Positions 27,354 to 38,486 are shown, numbered from the stretch's first letter. The stretch: DNA of 64,000 nucleotides from Bradyrhizobium sp. 164 (GCF_023073715.1 NZ_JADPKA010000013.1:36726-100725), one strand, 5' to 3'. Made by a program: numbers and translations. Notes: a model not told the origin generated them from the letters alone.

Positions 27354-28534
27354 AAGATGGGGAAGCAGTCTGGACCAAGCCGCACCTGCGCGGCGCTTAC
27401 GATGTCGATCAATGCGCGATTACCCGTGCTACCGCGTGCCAGTGGCGATCCTCGCCCTTCGATCTTGCCGCATTCCTGTCGTTGTTGTTGCAGTTTCGGC
27501 ATCTGGTTGAAACACTTCGTCGGGCTCCTGACAAAGCGCCTCTGGTATGATCGCGCAATCAGACGAGGCGAGGCCCTCCTCGCTTTAACGAAGGAGCGCC
27601 CTACGTTCAGTGCTACGATCCTTGCTGACTTAGCGCGAAAGTGCCACGGCAGCGGCTTGCCGGCAGTACCTCGTTAGAACAAAGAACTCACCTGAAACTT
27701 GTGCGACCGCTCCAGATAGGTCGGGCACCGGAGTTTGTGGGAGGAAAGGCGCGGCGATCGCGGCCAAAATCACGCAGTCGGTCGAAACGATCGGTGCGGA
27801 ATTCACAAAAGCCACAAAGATCGCATTTTGGCGACGTTGGCTTTCGCAGGATCGAGTGGTGTGCGCCAAACTCGCGAACTTGCGTTCGCTCCCAGCAACC
27901 CTTCGGCGGGCCGAAGCACCCAAAACCTACGCATCCGCTGCAGGGCAACACAAATGCCCCTGGTCGAAGCGATTTCAAGCCCAACGCCTTTGCTGCCGAA
28001 CGCATCCACGCCGACCACTCTCCGCGCCGGTCCCGGCCAAACGCAAGGCCCAAAGCGGGGCTCTGGACGCGCGATAAGCCCGCGCGCTGGGCCAGATCTG
28101 CGGGGCCGTGTCCCTTCTACTCGCGGGACCGTGAGCGTGAGCATCCAACACACGCTTCCGCCTGGCGGGCCGCCATCGCCGGAGCGCATCGGCCCCTCTG
28201 GTCGCGACGAGATTTTTCGGCCCACATACTTCCCGTTTCCAAGCTAACCGCGCAGTATGCGCAAATTCTTCAATCGCGCGCGGCTAAGCAAGTTTGCCCG
28301 CGAAGGACGACTTAGCCGGGGCCCTCGCTGGATGGGGACGAAACTACTAAACATAGTAGCTTTGTTCCGCCTGGTTCTCGGGTAAGCCGTTGGAGCTGAT
28401 TTTCAGACGCCCTACGCATAGCCCAAAGGACGCCGAGAGCCGCCGGAACCGTGCGCTCGTGGTCTGCCAATCCTGTACGATGTTGGCCGCGCGCTTGTTC
28501 GTCGAGCAGATTTTCTTGTCGAGGAGACGACCAC
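27354..28534. other. 1.2-kb gap, no gene seen
   Basis: No supported coding sequence. A GG-N10-GC element with TTGCC at 27945-27958 (-) has nothing behind it. Just before the aminotransferase gene, TGGCCGCGCGCTTGTT at 28484-28499 resembles a sigma-54 promoter but has GT instead of the -12 GC. Confidence 0.35.
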
Positions 28535-29824
28535 ATGGTTGGAGGACACGAGCCGCACAGAATGAAGACAGTCGAAATGCTAGAGTCCAACGTGCGCTCG
28601 TACTCACGTTCCTTTCCTGCTGTCTTCAGCAGGGCGCGCGGCTCGATTATGTTCGCAGAGGGTGGCCGAAAGGTCATTGACTTTCTGTCCGGCGCTGGAG
28701 CGCTAAATTATGGCCACAACAATCAGGAGATCAAATCGGCAATCAGCGAGTATCTGGAGTCGGACGGGGTCGTCCACGGCTTGGACATGGCCACTCCAGC
28801 AAAGATCGAATTCATGGAGACCTTTAGCTCTGTCATCCTTCGTGAACGGAATCTTTCCTACCGCTTTCAGTTTACGGGGCCTACGGGAGCTAACGCTATT
28901 GAAGCAGCTCTAAAGCTCTCGCGTAAGATCACAGGACGTCACAACGTCATTTCTTTCACGAATGGATATCACGGCCAAAGTTTGGGAGCCATAGCCGCGA
29001 GCGGTAACCGCTTTTACCGCAAAGGCAGCAGCATTCCCTTATCCGGCACAACGTTCATGCCCTATGATGGGTATCTTGGCTCCGCTCACAGTGCGGCGGA
29101 TTACGTGCGAAAGGTATTAATGGACGAGAGCAGTGGCACTGATCTTCCAGCCGCCATTCTCGTCGAAACCGTGCAAGGAGAGGGAGGCATTAACGTCGCC
29201 GGCGAGGAATGGTTGCAGTCAATTCAGGCTTTGGCAAAAGAGGTCGGAGCTATTTTCATAGTTGACGATATCCAAATGGGCTGTGGCCGTACAGGCGAGT
29301 TCTTCAGTTTCGAGTTCGCTGCGTTGTCGCCAGACATTGTTGTACTGTCGAAATCGCTGAGTGGGTACGGTTTGCCACTATCGATGCTCCTGATCAAAGA
29401 AGCGATTGACGCATGGGAACCAGGCGAGCACACGGGGACGTTTCGAGGAAACAACCTTGCACTCGTCTCTGGCAAAGCGGCTTTGAATCTGTATTGGCGC
29501 AACCAGACGTTCTCGCAACAGGTCCGACGATTGGGCGCATTTATGCGGCGTCGACTCGATGCTATCGCGCACCAGCACGGAAACAGGTTTGCTGTTCGTG
29601 GACGGGGCATGGTATGCGGATTCGATTGCAAAACGACCGAAATCGCAGAGGCGACGTCACATAGAGCGTTTGAGAAGGGATTGATTATCGAGCGATGCGG
29701 ACCGACCGATCAGGTTGTAAAGTTCTTGCCTGCACTTACGATCGAGCAAGAAACGTTGGGACAAGGCCTCGACATATTCGAGGAGTCATTGACCGAAACG
29801 TTGAATTCAGCCCGAGCAAGCTAA
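28535..29824 (+). CDS. Class III aminotransferase, EctB/diaminobutyrate-like
   Basis: A 429-aa PLP enzyme of the class III aminotransferase family. The ATG at 28535 has GAGGAG nine bases upstream. Motifs: FLSGAGALNYGHNN near the N-terminus, FTGPTGANAIEAALKLSRK for cofactor phosphate binding, SFTNGYHGQSLGA, ILVETVQGEGGINVA, the PLP-ring aspartate in FIVDDIQMGCGRTG and the Schiff-base lysine in VVLSKSLSGYGLPL. The SGAGALNYGHN block and overall pattern match diaminobutyrate-2-oxoglutarate transaminases (EctB, RhbA). Neighbouring ectA/ectC or siderophore genes are absent, so ectoine or rhizobactin synthesis is not supported; the product may feed a separate pathway. Monocistronic, with long gaps on both sides. 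Confidence 0.85.
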   Translation: MVGGHEPHRMKTVEMLESNVRSYSRSFPAVFSRARGSIMFAEGGRKVIDFLSGAGALNYGHNNQEIKSAISEYLESDGVVHGLDMATPAKIEFMETFSSVILRERNLSYRFQFTGPTGANAIEAALKLSRKITGRHNVISFTNGYHGQSLGAIAASGNRFYRKGSSIPLSGTTFMPYDGYLGSAHSAADYVRKVLMDESSGTDLPAAILVETVQGEGGINVAGEEWLQSIQALAKEVGAIFIVDDIQMGCGRTGEFFSFEFAALSPDIVVLSKSLSGYGLPLSMLLIKEAIDAWEPGEHTGTFRGNNLALVSGKAALNLYWRNQTFSQQVRRLGAFMRRRLDAIAHQHGNRFAVRGRGMVCGFDCKTTEIAEATSHRAFEKGLIIERCGPTDQVVKFLPALTIEQETLGQGLDIFEESLTETLNSARAS

Positions 29825-30871
29825 ACTTGTAGGCACACGAGAGAAACTGTTGCTAGCGACCGCATCGCCGCACACGCCGAAATGGTCAGGAGTTTTGAGG
29901 CCATGATCATGAAGGTGAAGCCTGAAGGCCAACTCTATCTGTGACCCTCCGAGTCGGCTGATGCGCGGAGAACGCCTGCTGCCCTCCTCGATCCACAACA
30001 CGTGAGTGCGAGCAGCACCTTGACCATAGAACCTCGCAATCGCGAGCGATTCTGGTCGAGCTGGCTTATCTAAGTTTCCACTCTGAGGTCTGCCGAAGGT
30101 GAGCTCGCAGCGGAATGGAGTCAAATGGTGTGGTATGGCTTCTTGGTGCCCACGTGCCCAGCCGCACGGGTGCGGACTTTGTTGGGACCGTAGATTGTGC
30201 AGCAGCGATCCAGCCTGAGCCGTTTACAGCATAGGTGCAGCAACAATCACTCCGGCGGCCGGCGTTGCGACGAACGCCGTCAAGGAACGAGCGCTGGGGA
30301 TGTCCCGGGTTCTGTTGAATTTCTGAAGAGGTCGGCGTTGCCACCTTGAGCCGGTAGGCTCGGGGTGCTGATTCCAAAGGAGAGCAACGCCATCACGAGA
30401 GATATCACACACCGGCTGGTTGGCCGGCGGCCGGCGCGGTGGACGAAGCATTTGCGGAAGTGCGGGCGAGTCCTCGAGTTCAGCTATCAGAAGCCCCTAT
30501 TTGGCGTGAGCGCCTCGGCGGCAAGCGAAGGTGACGGACCAAATGTCAACTGGGCCAACCGAAGAAGCCCGACGCATCTGCCGGGTCCGAGATGCGTCGG
30601 GCTGAGTGGAAGGCTGAGCGCGACAGTCTTCCTCCCAGAACCGCGTCTGCAAATAGTATGCCGTGCCCGCACTGCTACACCAGTATCTCAAATTAGATAT
30701 CTGCCCTGCCACAAAGTTCCGCGAGGCATTCAGAGACGCTCAGCCAGCTCCATCTTCAATGGCCTGACTATTCCCGTTCCAAAAACTCCCGCCATCACCT
30801 TTCGTTTGGATCAAAAATGAGGCAGAAGAAGCGGACAACGGGCCGCCGGCTCATCAACAACAGATATCTAG
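29825..30871. other. 1-kb gap with one strong hairpin
   Basis: No gene seen between the aminotransferase and nolL. Contains the inverted repeat at 30566-30603. No nod box could be recognised upstream of nolL. Confidence 0.4.
30566..30603. terminator. Long hairpin, possible terminator
   Basis: AGCCCGACGCATCT, a ten-base loop, then AGATGCGTCGGGCT: two perfect 14-base arms. It lies ~740 bases after the aminotransferase gene and ~270 before nolL on the same strand. No T-run follows, so a rho-independent terminator is possible but not certain. Confidence 0.5.
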
Positions 30872-31993
30872 ATGTTTGACACATTGCTACGCGTGACTGG
30901 AACGATCGCCCCGAGCTCGCGCACGACAGAGGCAAACGATCGAGATCTAAGCTTAGATTTCGCGAAAGGTGCGCTCATTGTTTTGGTGATCGCTGGGCAC
31001 CTGATTCAGTATGTCATCTACCGAGACGACGGGTTTTGGTATTCGCCGTACTACAAATCGATCTATATGTTTCACATGCCGCTCTTTATGGCGATAAGCG
31101 GATATCTTTCTTCTCGATCACTGCTGCAAAAGTCGTTCACTCGAGCAGCCAGCGACCGTGCGAAGCAGCTCTTGCTGCCGATGCTGTTTTGGTGGACGTT
31201 CATGGAGACAGCTAAGCTGGCGGCATTGTGGCGCGCGCCCCGCCTAACGAGCGGACTTTTGGAATTTGTAGACGATTTCGCTGGCACATACTGGTTCATC
31301 TGGGCCACGTTTGTTTCCTACCTTCTCCTCAAGATTTCTACCAGGCTAAACCACCAATCGTGGGTCATATCTGGCTTAGCCATACTGGTCGCACTCGCGC
31401 CTCTGACATTCTCCATATCACCCCTGATCAGATTCACTTACCCGTTCTTCTGCTTCGGCTTCTTGCTTGCTCAATCGAGAGAGCGATGGACGCGTACATC
31501 GCGACATCACAAGCCGCTCCTAATTTTACTTCTCTCAATAGTGACCTGCGTATGCTTTCTCGCTTGGGGCAAGGATACCTATGTCTACAATAATCTTGGG
31601 GTAATTCACGATTTTCGGTCGGCTAAAAACGTGCTTCTGATGTTTGTTGGCTCTGCAGCTGCCTCAGCAATCGCTATCGAACTCCTGCTGCAATGCTGGA
31701 GCGTTGGCCATTCAAATCGAATTGCCCGCTTTATCGCTGTGGAGTTGGGCCAGACCACGCTGCTGCTCTACCTGGTCCAGGGTACCGTGTTCCGTCTCAT
31801 GGATTTCGTACAGTTCGGAGAACTTTGGGATCTCACGACCCGGTTGATCATCGCGGGTATGCTCGGGGCCGCGATTATTGCGATCGCGCTAACGGTGCGC
31901 TCGATTGTTCGCGGCGTTCCATATCTGTCGCAGCTCGTCCTTGGAATGCCGCCACGCTCTGGTCTTCCGCAAGCCAAACCTGCAATGAACTAG
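30872..31993 (+). CDS. nolL: NolL, Nod-factor fucose O-acetyltransferase
   Basis: A 373-aa integral membrane acyltransferase (acyltransferase 3 family, as NodX). About ten hydrophobic segments are visible, e.g. GALIVLVIAGHLIQYVI, FVSYLLLKIS, LILLLSIVTCVCFLAWG and LIIAGMLGAAIIAIAL. The catalytic-type histidine lies in the first segment (DFAKGALIVLVIAGH), and MFHMPLFMAISGYL is the second family block. NolL acetylates the fucose that NodZ attaches to the reducing end of the Nod factor. The presence of noeL, nolK and nodZ in the same window makes NolL more likely than NodX, which acetylates the terminal glucosamine. No nod box was recognised in front of it. Confidence 0.82.
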   Translation: MFDTLLRVTGTIAPSSRTTEANDRDLSLDFAKGALIVLVIAGHLIQYVIYRDDGFWYSPYYKSIYMFHMPLFMAISGYLSSRSLLQKSFTRAASDRAKQLLLPMLFWWTFMETAKLAALWRAPRLTSGLLEFVDDFAGTYWFIWATFVSYLLLKISTRLNHQSWVISGLAILVALAPLTFSISPLIRFTYPFFCFGFLLAQSRERWTRTSRHHKPLLILLLSIVTCVCFLAWGKDTYVYNNLGVIHDFRSAKNVLLMFVGSAAASAIAIELLLQCWSVGHSNRIARFIAVELGQTTLLLYLVQGTVFRLMDFVQFGELWDLTTRLIIAGMLGAAIIAIALTVRSIVRGVPYLSQLVLGMPPRSGLPQAKPAMN

Positions 31994-32169
31994 CTGTATG
32001 CATTTGACGTTTGTACGGCAGGGTATGGCGATAGCTTGTGACGCCGCGGGAATAGCGCTCGAACCCAGATCCGACGGCGACGGCGTGCCGCCGGTCGAGC
32101 CGGTGATCGGCATAAGAGCAACCCCATCGAAGCGTGTATTGATCAGGTTTGTATGGCACCGGCGAACTC

Positions 32170-32400
32170 AGCCCATTGCCTCCGTCCAAATAAGATCGAC
32201 TGTCGTGAGATTAGCTTCGCTGCACCAGTCGTCCAGCCGCCGGGTTTCGACCCAGATCTGGCGATCGAACTAATCCAATCACACTCGGCGAGATGTTTCT
32301 TCGAGTGCCGTACTGAACCCGAGAGTCCAGTCGTTCGAATCTCCGTCTCGGCCCGCAGCTGCCCGAAGTAAAAGGCCCTCAGCAACGAACAAGCCGTTCT
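32170..32400 (-). pseudogene. Possible FkbM-type methyltransferase remnant
   Basis: On the minus strand, between stops, a frame reads NGLFVAEGLLLRAAAGRDGD then WTLGFSTALEETSRRV, two stops, then WVETRRLDDWCSEANLTTVD and LIWTEAMG before another stop. The block RRLDDWC...ANLTTVDLIWT resembles the R-LDD-x-C...IDxLWxDVQGAE motif of FkbM-family methyltransferases, to which NoeI (fucose 2-O-methylation of Nod factors) belongs. The match is one motif only, so the identity is tentative; it is certainly not an intact gene. Confidence 0.35.
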
Positions 32401-32429
32401 TGTTCGATGAGATGGCGAGGCGATTACTC

Positions 32430-33060
32430 ATCGCGAGCAAGTTGTGCTCAGATTCAGTCGCGCGCGCAGCGAGCTCGGCCGGAGCGCCTTCGAGGACAAG
32501 AGCAAAGCATCCGGCTGCTGTAGCTGGCGCGCATCGTCAAGCAGGCGTAGGGCATCGTCCACGTTCCGAACTTGTACCTTGAAGCCGCCCATCGCGTTCA
32601 CGCTTTTGTGGTGTGAGACCAAAGATGACCCATCACGGAAATTTCGCAATTCACCAAGGCCCGGATCATCTCAACACGCTTGCCCCTCCCTCAAGTTCGA
32701 GGCGTCTGCGCCACGCTGCAGGACGCCTCGAGCGTTGCATATCGGGTCGTCGGAACTGAGATGAAAGCTGAGAAACGGCATGTCAGCTACAAGCAGGGCG
32801 CCAGGCCCTGTTGCGCGACCACGACCAGGTGGTGATTCATCGTCGCCATGCTGACCGGTAAAGTGGTCATCAAACCCAAGGCATACGTTGCCGACGCTAT
32901 CGCCGACAAGAATGACGTCGACGACAGGATCGGCGATGCGTGCCGTTACCCGCATCATAAGCCGTGATCATCACCATGGCGCGCCCTTCCTCCTTGCGTC
33001 GTTGCAGAACTGGACTCGTGACGCGTTCAACCGGCAGCTGCGAAGTGTGGCTCATGTCGA
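32430..33060 (-). pseudogene. panB: panB remnant (ketopantoate hydroxymethyltransferase)
   Basis: The minus strand carries colinear PanB blocks in different frames: RRKEEGRAMVMITAYDA, then MRVTARIADPVVDVILVGDS and VGNVCLGFDDHF, then GALLVADMPFLSFHLSSDD, then LQRGADASNL; a further frame gives SVNAMGGFKVQVRNVDDALR and LLDDARQLQQ, and another FALVLEGAPAELAARATES. PanB makes ketopantoate for pantothenate and coenzyme A. Several frameshifts and loss of the C-terminal third (it runs into unrelated sequence near 32440) show it is dead. It lies downstream of bioA on the same strand, so a former bio-pan cluster may have extended this far. Confidence 0.75.
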
Positions 33061-33907
33061 TCTGATCCGGCCCCGCATGTCTCTGGAAATGGCCTTCCCC
33101 TTGGAGAGCGAAAGGTATCTGTCATTAGGGAGCCCGAAAAGGAGCGTCACTGAGAAGTCGGAAGCACAAAGTTTCCAATGATTGGGCGGTCAGCAAATAA
33201 GGTCTTTCAACATGTCCTCTGCGCGGTGTTCCATGGACTGACCATCCGAACATTCTGAGCGTCAAAAACGGCGGCCTGGAGACGACGCACGCGAGCGGCG
33301 ATAGTGGGTGTGCTTATGAGGCTGCGATTTACGTGTCAAAGCCGCTGTCGGCCCCTTAAGGCGGCATGTCCGTTACCTCTGGCTGCTGACAAGGATGGGC
33401 TGGCGCTTAAAGCCACGGCTTCGGCGGACTGCAGGCTCCGCAAACGACCGCGACCAGGCGAGGGAAAGAGGAAAGATGCACCAGCGCTCGCGCGGCTGCC
33501 GCAAACTCCGGAATGCGGATGACGTGTCCAGCATGTCCGTGTCCGTAGAGGCTTGATAAGACCTGCCGTCCAGGCAATCTCATCTAATCGAAATAAAGGC
33601 GGAACTTCCGCAACAGGCTGTCACCAATGGACGCATAACTTCATGATTTTGTAACAACTTCGCGCAGGCATCCACACAGATGAACACGCAACCAATCGCG
33701 ATAACGCGATCGGACTGAAACCGAACGCGCGATGACACTGTGGACCGACCCGGCGAAGCCCGCGATCTCGCCCGGCCGGCAGCACCCACGTTGCAGATGC
33801 GAGGTCACAATCGTCCATTTCGTAGGTATATGGCAAGGCTCTCTCAAGTCGTTCGGGAAGCCGACGACAGCTCAGGATCCTTGATCTTGCGCTGCAGCGC
33901 GTGTCTT
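33061..33907. other. Gap downstream of the biotin operon
   Basis: About 850 bases with no supported gene between bioA and the panB remnant. A bio operon terminator is expected here but no clear hairpin with T-run was found. Confidence 0.35.
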
Positions 33908-35173
33908 TCAGGCCAGTGTATCGGCAGCGCCACAAATGCCTGCATATATTTCGTCCAGGTCACCTGCTGTTACACAATATGGCGGCATCACATAAATCGT
34001 ATTACCGAGTGGGCGCAGCAAGAGATTACGGTCTTTAAAGAAGGCGTGAAGCCTCGGGCCGATGCCTGCGAAATAGCCGGTATCTCTCGTCTTCAGATCG
34101 AGTGCTGTGATGGTGCCGCTACGGCGAACGTTTGCAAAGCGCGGATCGGCGCGGAATGCTTCAATTGCGTGCTCCTGCATGGTTGCAACCGCAGCGATGC
34201 GCCGGTGACATTCCTGGTCTTTCCACAGCTCCAGGTTAGCCTTAGCGGCGGCACAGGCCACCGGATTTGCCGTGTACGAACTCGAGTGAAAGAATGTGCG
34301 CGTACGGTCTTTTGAATAATGGGCATCGAAAATCTCCGCCCGGCAGAGTGTCACCGCGAGCGGCAGCGCCCCTCCCGTGAGACCCTTCGAATAGCACGCT
34401 ATGTCTGGCACAACATTGGCCTGCTCACAGGCGAAGATTGTTCCGGTGCGGCCCCAGCCCGTCATGACCTCATCGGCAATGAACAGGACGTCCGACGCCT
34501 CGCAGATCCGCTTCATCTCTCTTAGCACCCAAGCTGGGTACATCAGCATTCCGCCTGCTCCTAACACCAGAGGCTCGACAATAAAGGCTGCGGGATTTTC
34601 GTTCCGACATGCTGACTCAAGCGCATCAAGCGTCGCCCGCTCAAGACCGCTCGCAGGGAACGGGATTGAGGTCACGTCGAACAGGAGAGGTCCGTACGCC
34701 ACGTTGAAGACACCGCGGGCACCAACTGACATCGCACCGAACGTGTCCCCGTGATAGGAGTGCTGCATGACAACGATGCGTGTTCGCTGTTCGCCTATAT
34801 TGTGCCAATAGCCGAGCGCCATCTTCAAGGCGACTTCCACGCTGGCTGAGCCACTGTCCGAGTAGAACACGTGGTCCAAGCCTCGGGGTGTGAGTTTCAA
34901 AAGGAGCCGAGCGACCTCCTCGGCCGGATCATGCGTGTAGCCGGCGAAAATGATTTGGTTCAGCTTGCCGGCCTGTTCCTGAATCGCGCTCACGATCTGC
35001 GGATGGCAATGGCCGTGAGTGACGACCCACCAGGATGAGATTGCATCTATGATTCGATGATCATCCGCCGTGTAGAGATAAGCACCGTCGCCACGCACAA
35101 CCTTGGTCATCTCGTTGTGAAGAGCATGCTGCGTGAATGGGTGCCAAATTGGCCACCTCTTGTTTGGCTTCAT
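33908..35173 (-). CDS. bioA: BioA, DAPA aminotransferase
   Basis: Adenosylmethionine-8-amino-7-oxononanoate aminotransferase, 421 aa, the step before dethiobiotin in biotin synthesis. The ATG at 35173 overlaps the bioD stop (ATGA) and gives the standard start [18 protein letters not shown]; a longer reading through bioD is unlikely. Motifs: [65 protein letters not shown] for the PLP-ring aspartate and [14 protein letters not shown] with the Schiff-base lysine. It is the last gene of a bioB-panD-bioF-bioD-bioA order. Confidence 0.95.
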   Translation of the reverse strand: MKPNKRWPIWHPFTQHALHNEMTKVVRGDGAYLYTADDHRIIDAISSWWVVTHGHCHPQIVSAIQEQAGKLNQIIFAGYTHDPAEEVARLLLKLTPRGLDHVFYSDSGSASVEVALKMALGYWHNIGEQRTRIVVMQHSYHGDTFGAMSVGARGVFNVAYGPLLFDVTSIPFPASGLERATLDALESACRNENPAAFIVEPLVLGAGGMLMYPAWVLREMKRICEASDVLFIADEVMTGWGRTGTIFACEQANVVPDIACYSKGLTGGALPLAVTLCRAEIFDAHYSKDRTRTFFHSSSYTANPVACAAAKANLELWKDQECHRRIAAVATMQEHAIEAFRADPRFANVRRSGTITALDLKTRDTGYFAGIGPRLHAFFKDRNLLLRPLGNTIYVMPPYCVTAGDLDEIYAGICGAADTLA

Positions 35174-35802
35174 GGCTTGAAATCGCCTTGAACAAACGAG
35201 CCTTTGAAGACATCCCGTAGGCTGTCTGCCGTCAAAGGAGAAATCCAGGGCAGCCGTCCTAACCACCGCACCCGCGCGATGTCACATATTGCGCTCTCAG
35301 TTTCAGAATTTCTTTCCCCGATGAATGCGATCCCAAGAATGTCGATTTGGCGCTTTCGCAAGGCCTCTATCGAGAGCAGCGAGTGATTGATGGTCCCGAG
35401 TAGCGTGCGCGCGCAAAGCACGACGGGAAGTCGCCACCGCTGGAAGATATCGATGTAGAGTGCGCTAGAATTCAGCGGCACCATCAGCCCGCCAGCGCCT
35501 TCGATGACGAGCGGTCGCTCCCCGGTATCCGGCAGGACGAGCGAATCGGGGTCGATGCGAATTCCATCTATTTCGGCGGCATGATGCGGGGAAGCGGGCG
35601 TTTTAAGGCGGTAACGCTCCGGAACGATCCGATCGGCCGGAAGACCGCTCAGTCGTGCGACCTGCTGGCTATCGGTCTCTCCTTCAACACCGGCCTGAAT
35701 TGGTTTCCAGTAATTCGCGCCGAGAAGATGGGCAAGGCCTGCCGAAAAGACAGTTTTGCCGATCCCTGTATCTGTGCCGGTCACCACGATCCGCTGACTC
35801 AT
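35170..35802 (-). CDS. bioD: BioD, dethiobiotin synthetase
   Basis: A 210-aa ATP-dependent carboxylase that closes the ureido ring of dethiobiotin. The P-loop is [20 protein letters not shown] at the N-terminus; [20 protein letters not shown] carries the substrate lysine, and [13 protein letters not shown] is the second nucleotide-binding block. Both ends overlap neighbours by four bases (ATGA with bioF upstream and bioA downstream), so translation of the three is coupled. Confidence 0.95.
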   Translation of the reverse strand: MSQRIVVTGTDTGIGKTVFSAGLAHLLGANYWKPIQAGVEGETDSQQVARLSGLPADRIVPERYRLKTPASPHHAAEIDGIRIDPDSLVLPDTGERPLVIEGAGGLMVPLNSSALYIDIFQRWRLPVVLCARTLLGTINHSLLSIEALRKRQIDILGIAFIGERNSETESAICDIARVRWLGRLPWISPLTADSLRDVFKGSFVQGDFKP

Positions 35803-36953
35803 CGAGATCCGCCCCTCGTCTCCTCAACGAGGGCATCGAGCATCGCACGCACCTCATTCTCTCCGACGTTGAGCGTCAGTGAAATTCGTAAACGGGCCGT
35901 GCCGGCCGGCACCGTTGGCGGTCTGATTCCTCGGATGTCAAATCCGCGAGCCTGTAGCGCGGACGCTAGCCTCATGGCGCGGGCATTCTCGCCAACGATA
36001 TAGGGCAGGATCTGCGAGTTCGAAGGACTTCTCTCGCCTCGCGCAACCATCTCCCGATGCGTGAACGCGACAAGCCTCGCCAGCCGCTGTTGGCGCTCCG
36101 GCTCCTCCTGCAGGATCAACAGAGCCTCCCGTACGGCTACCGCCATTAACGGCGAAGGGGCGGTCGCGAAGATAAACGGGCGACAGCGATTGATTATGAA
36201 GTCGCGCAGCACGCCAGAGGCGGTAACAAGCGCGCCGGCGGCTCCCAGCGCCTTGCCGCAGGTATGAATAACCAGGAGATTTTCGCGTCCTTCATAGGCC
36301 GCTGTGAGGCCTCGCCCCTGCTCGCCGTAAACGCCGGTGGCATGAGCTTCGTCCACAACCAAGAACGCATCGTGCCGGTCCGCGATCGCGAGCAGGTCTT
36401 CAAGCGGTGCGAAATCGCCATCCATGCTGTAGAGGCTCTCGACTACGATCCAGACCCGCCCCGCTCCGCCCGCGGCACGCCAGTCGCAAATTGCGCTTTC
36501 GATAACCTGGGGGTCGTTATGGGCGCTGATTCGAAACGCGGCTCGGCCAGCTCGTGCTCCTTCGTGAATGCTGGCGTGAACCAGGGAATCAAGGACGAGC
36601 AGGTCGTCCCGTTGCGGCAACGTTGTCAGCACCGCAAAATTTGCGACATAACCACCGCCGAAGAAGAGCGCGGTCTGCGCGCCGAAGAACCGCGCCGCTG
36701 CTGCTTCGAGGCGTTCGTGCTCCTCGCAGTTACCGCGCAGAAGCCGTGATCCGCCGGCTCCGATCGGAGTACCCCCTTCGAGCGCGGTCACGATGGCTTT
36801 TTTCATGCGCGGCGCGCTCGCCAACGCCAGATAATCGTTTGATGAAAAGTCAATCCCGGTGCGCGGCCTGAGACTCCGCAGGCGGTCGTCGTTTTTAAGC
36901 GCATCTAAGCCTGCCGCATAGCTGGCGACTTTACCCGCAATGATGGAATTCAT
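35799..36953 (-). CDS. bioF: BioF, 8-amino-7-oxononanoate synthase
   Basis: A 384-aa PLP enzyme that joins pimeloyl thioester and alanine. Motifs: [85 protein letters not shown] and the lysine block [16 protein letters not shown]. It overlaps bioD by four bases and follows panD by 86 bases. Confidence 0.95.
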   Translation of the reverse strand: MNSIIAGKVASYAAGLDALKNDDRLRSLRPRTGIDFSSNDYLALASAPRMKKAIVTALEGGTPIGAGGSRLLRGNCEEHERLEAAAARFFGAQTALFFGGGYVANFAVLTTLPQRDDLLVLDSLVHASIHEGARAGRAAFRISAHNDPQVIESAICDWRAAGGAGRVWIVVESLYSMDGDFAPLEDLLAIADRHDAFLVVDEAHATGVYGEQGRGLTAAYEGRENLLVIHTCGKALGAAGALVTASGVLRDFIINRCRPFIFATAPSPLMAVAVREALLILQEEPERQQRLARLVAFTHREMVARGERSPSNSQILPYIVGENARAMRLASALQARGFDIRGIRPPTVPAGTARLRISLTLNVGENEVRAMLDALVEETRGGSR

Positions 36954-37039
36954 TCTTCACTCGCTGAGCAAGGATGGACGCAGCAAAACTCCCAACTGGT
37001 CGCCAACGACAGGGTCTTACGGCGGCTAGCTTGTTGGAT

Positions 37040-37393
37040 TCAAACCGGAACGATGCGATTTTGTCGATCAACCAGCACAATGCGCGGCCTGAAGATTCTT
37101 GCATCCGCCTCGTCAAGTGAGGCGTATGCAACGATACTTATTTTATCGCCGGGCATCGCCAGTCGCGCCGCCGCACCGTTCACGTCTACCGTGCCGGACC
37201 CTTGTGGCGCTTCCGTCACAAACGTTGCAAAGCGTGCCCCCGTCTCGAGGTTGTAGAGTTCGACGCGTTCGTTAATCAGGATACCGGCCGCGTCCAGCAG
37301 TGCGCGATCAATCGAGATCGAGCCTTCAAAGTGCAGGTCGGATTCAGTTACCGAGGCGCAATGAATCTTTCCCTTCATCATGATAATCTGCAT
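37040..37393 (-). CDS. panD: PanD, aspartate 1-decarboxylase
   Basis: A 117-aa pyruvoyl enzyme precursor making beta-alanine for pantothenate. The sequence [20 protein letters not shown] matches the PanD N-terminus (KIHxAxVTxADLxYxGS); the self-cleavage site is the Gly-Ser in FEGSISID, which generates the pyruvoyl group. Later blocks [33 protein letters not shown] and [14 protein letters not shown] are conserved. It is inserted in the biotin operon, 86 bases before bioF and 50 bases after bioB, joining two cofactor pathways in one transcript. Confidence 0.94.
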   Translation of the reverse strand: MQIIMMKGKIHCASVTESDLHFEGSISIDRALLDAAGILINERVELYNLETGARFATFVTEAPQGSGTVDVNGAAARLAMPGDKISIVAYASLDEADARIFRPRIVLVDRQNRIVPV

Positions 37394-37443
37394 TTCTTAC
37401 CTACGCTGATAGCTTGCACGCAGCACGCCGTTGTTCTGATGAC

Positions 37444-38427
37444 TTAAGCGAGTCCAGACGTAATGCCGAGCCGGGCTAACAAACTTGCATCACGGTCAAG
37501 TTGCGGGTTTTTGGTAGTCAGCAACACATCGCCGACAAAGATGGAATTCGCACCCGCCAAGAAGCATAGGGCTTGGAGTTCATCAGTCATATACTGGCGC
37601 CCGGCGGCCAACCGTACGACGCTCTTGGGCATCATGATCCGCGCGGTCGCTACCAGGCGCACCAGTGCAATCGGATCGGAACGCTCCGCCGTGACCTTCA
37701 CCGGCACGCCATCCACCTCGTTCCACAGGTTGATCGGTATACTTTCCGGATGCTTGGGAAGATTGGCGAGCAGTACCAGCATACCGAGACGGTCATCGAC
37801 GTGCTCACCCATGCCAATAATGCCGCCGCAGCAGACTTTGACCCCCACCTCGCGCACGCGCGTAAGAGTGTCGATCCGATCTTGCAAGGTCCGCGTAGTG
37901 ATGATGCTGCGGTAGAACTCCGGCGAAGTGTCCACGTTATGATTGTAGAAGTCGAGGCCGGCGTCGGCGAGCCGCGCGGCTTGCTTTGGCGTGAGCATGC
38001 CGAGCGTTACGCACGTCTCCATGCCGACACGTTTAACGGCGGCAATCATGTCGCAGACCTTATCGAGATCGCGGTCCTTTGGACTGCGCCACGCCGCGGC
38101 CATGCAGAAGCGACTCGCCCCGGCCGCCTTGGCGCGCTGCGCGGCGGCGACCACATCAGCGCGATCCATCAAGCGAGTCGCCTTCAGGCCAGTGTCGTAA
38201 TGCACGCTCTGTGCGCAGTAGGAGCAGTCTTCAGGACAGCCGCCCGTTTTGATGCTGAGCAGGCTTGCGGTTTCGACGTGGTTTGGGTCAAAATTGCCGC
38301 GATGAACGGTCTGGGCCTGAAATAGGAGCTCGGCAAATGGCTGCGCGTAAACCCCTTCCGCCTCGGCACGTTCCCAGTCGCGGCGGACCGGCGCGCCGTT
38401 GCGGCCGCTATTGCCTTCGACTTCCAC
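37444..38427 (-). CDS. bioB: BioB, biotin synthase
   Basis: A 327-aa radical-SAM enzyme inserting sulfur into dethiobiotin. The [4Fe-4S] motif is [11 protein letters not shown] (CxxxCxxC); the second cluster region and substrate blocks include [38 protein letters not shown] and [20 protein letters not shown] plus [17 protein letters not shown]. The start is GTG at 38427 with GGGGG upstream. It is the first gene of the operon and lies 60 bases downstream of a sigma-54-like promoter. Confidence 0.95.
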   Translation of the reverse strand: MEVEGNSGRNGAPVRRDWERAEAEGVYAQPFAELLFQAQTVHRGNFDPNHVETASLLSIKTGGCPEDCSYCAQSVHYDTGLKATRLMDRADVVAAAQRAKAAGASRFCMAAAWRSPKDRDLDKVCDMIAAVKRVGMETCVTLGMLTPKQAARLADAGLDFYNHNVDTSPEFYRSIITTRTLQDRIDTLTRVREVGVKVCCGGIIGMGEHVDDRLGMLVLLANLPKHPESIPINLWNEVDGVPVKVTAERSDPIALVRLVATARIMMPKSVVRLAAGRQYMTDELQALCFLAGANSIFVGDVLLTTKNPQLDRDASLLARLGITSGLA

Positions 38428-38486
38428 AGCACCCCCAAGATTTTCGGTCGATCATACAGGCGACACGGTCGTGCGTAGCTTCGCAA

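Noticed and set aside
27945..27958. Minus-strand GGGCATTTGTGTTGCC, sigma-54-like
   Set aside because: Points into a gene-free gap.
28484..28499. TGGCCGCGCGCTTGTT before the aminotransferase
   Set aside because: The invariant -12 GC is GT; kept only as a note because the position is otherwise good.
30240..30253. Minus-strand CGGAGTGATTGTTGCT, sigma-54-like
   Set aside because: No minus-strand gene downstream.
30700..30871. Nod box upstream of nolL
   Set aside because: ATC and GAT half-modules occur but not with the N9 spacing or the conserved 3' half.
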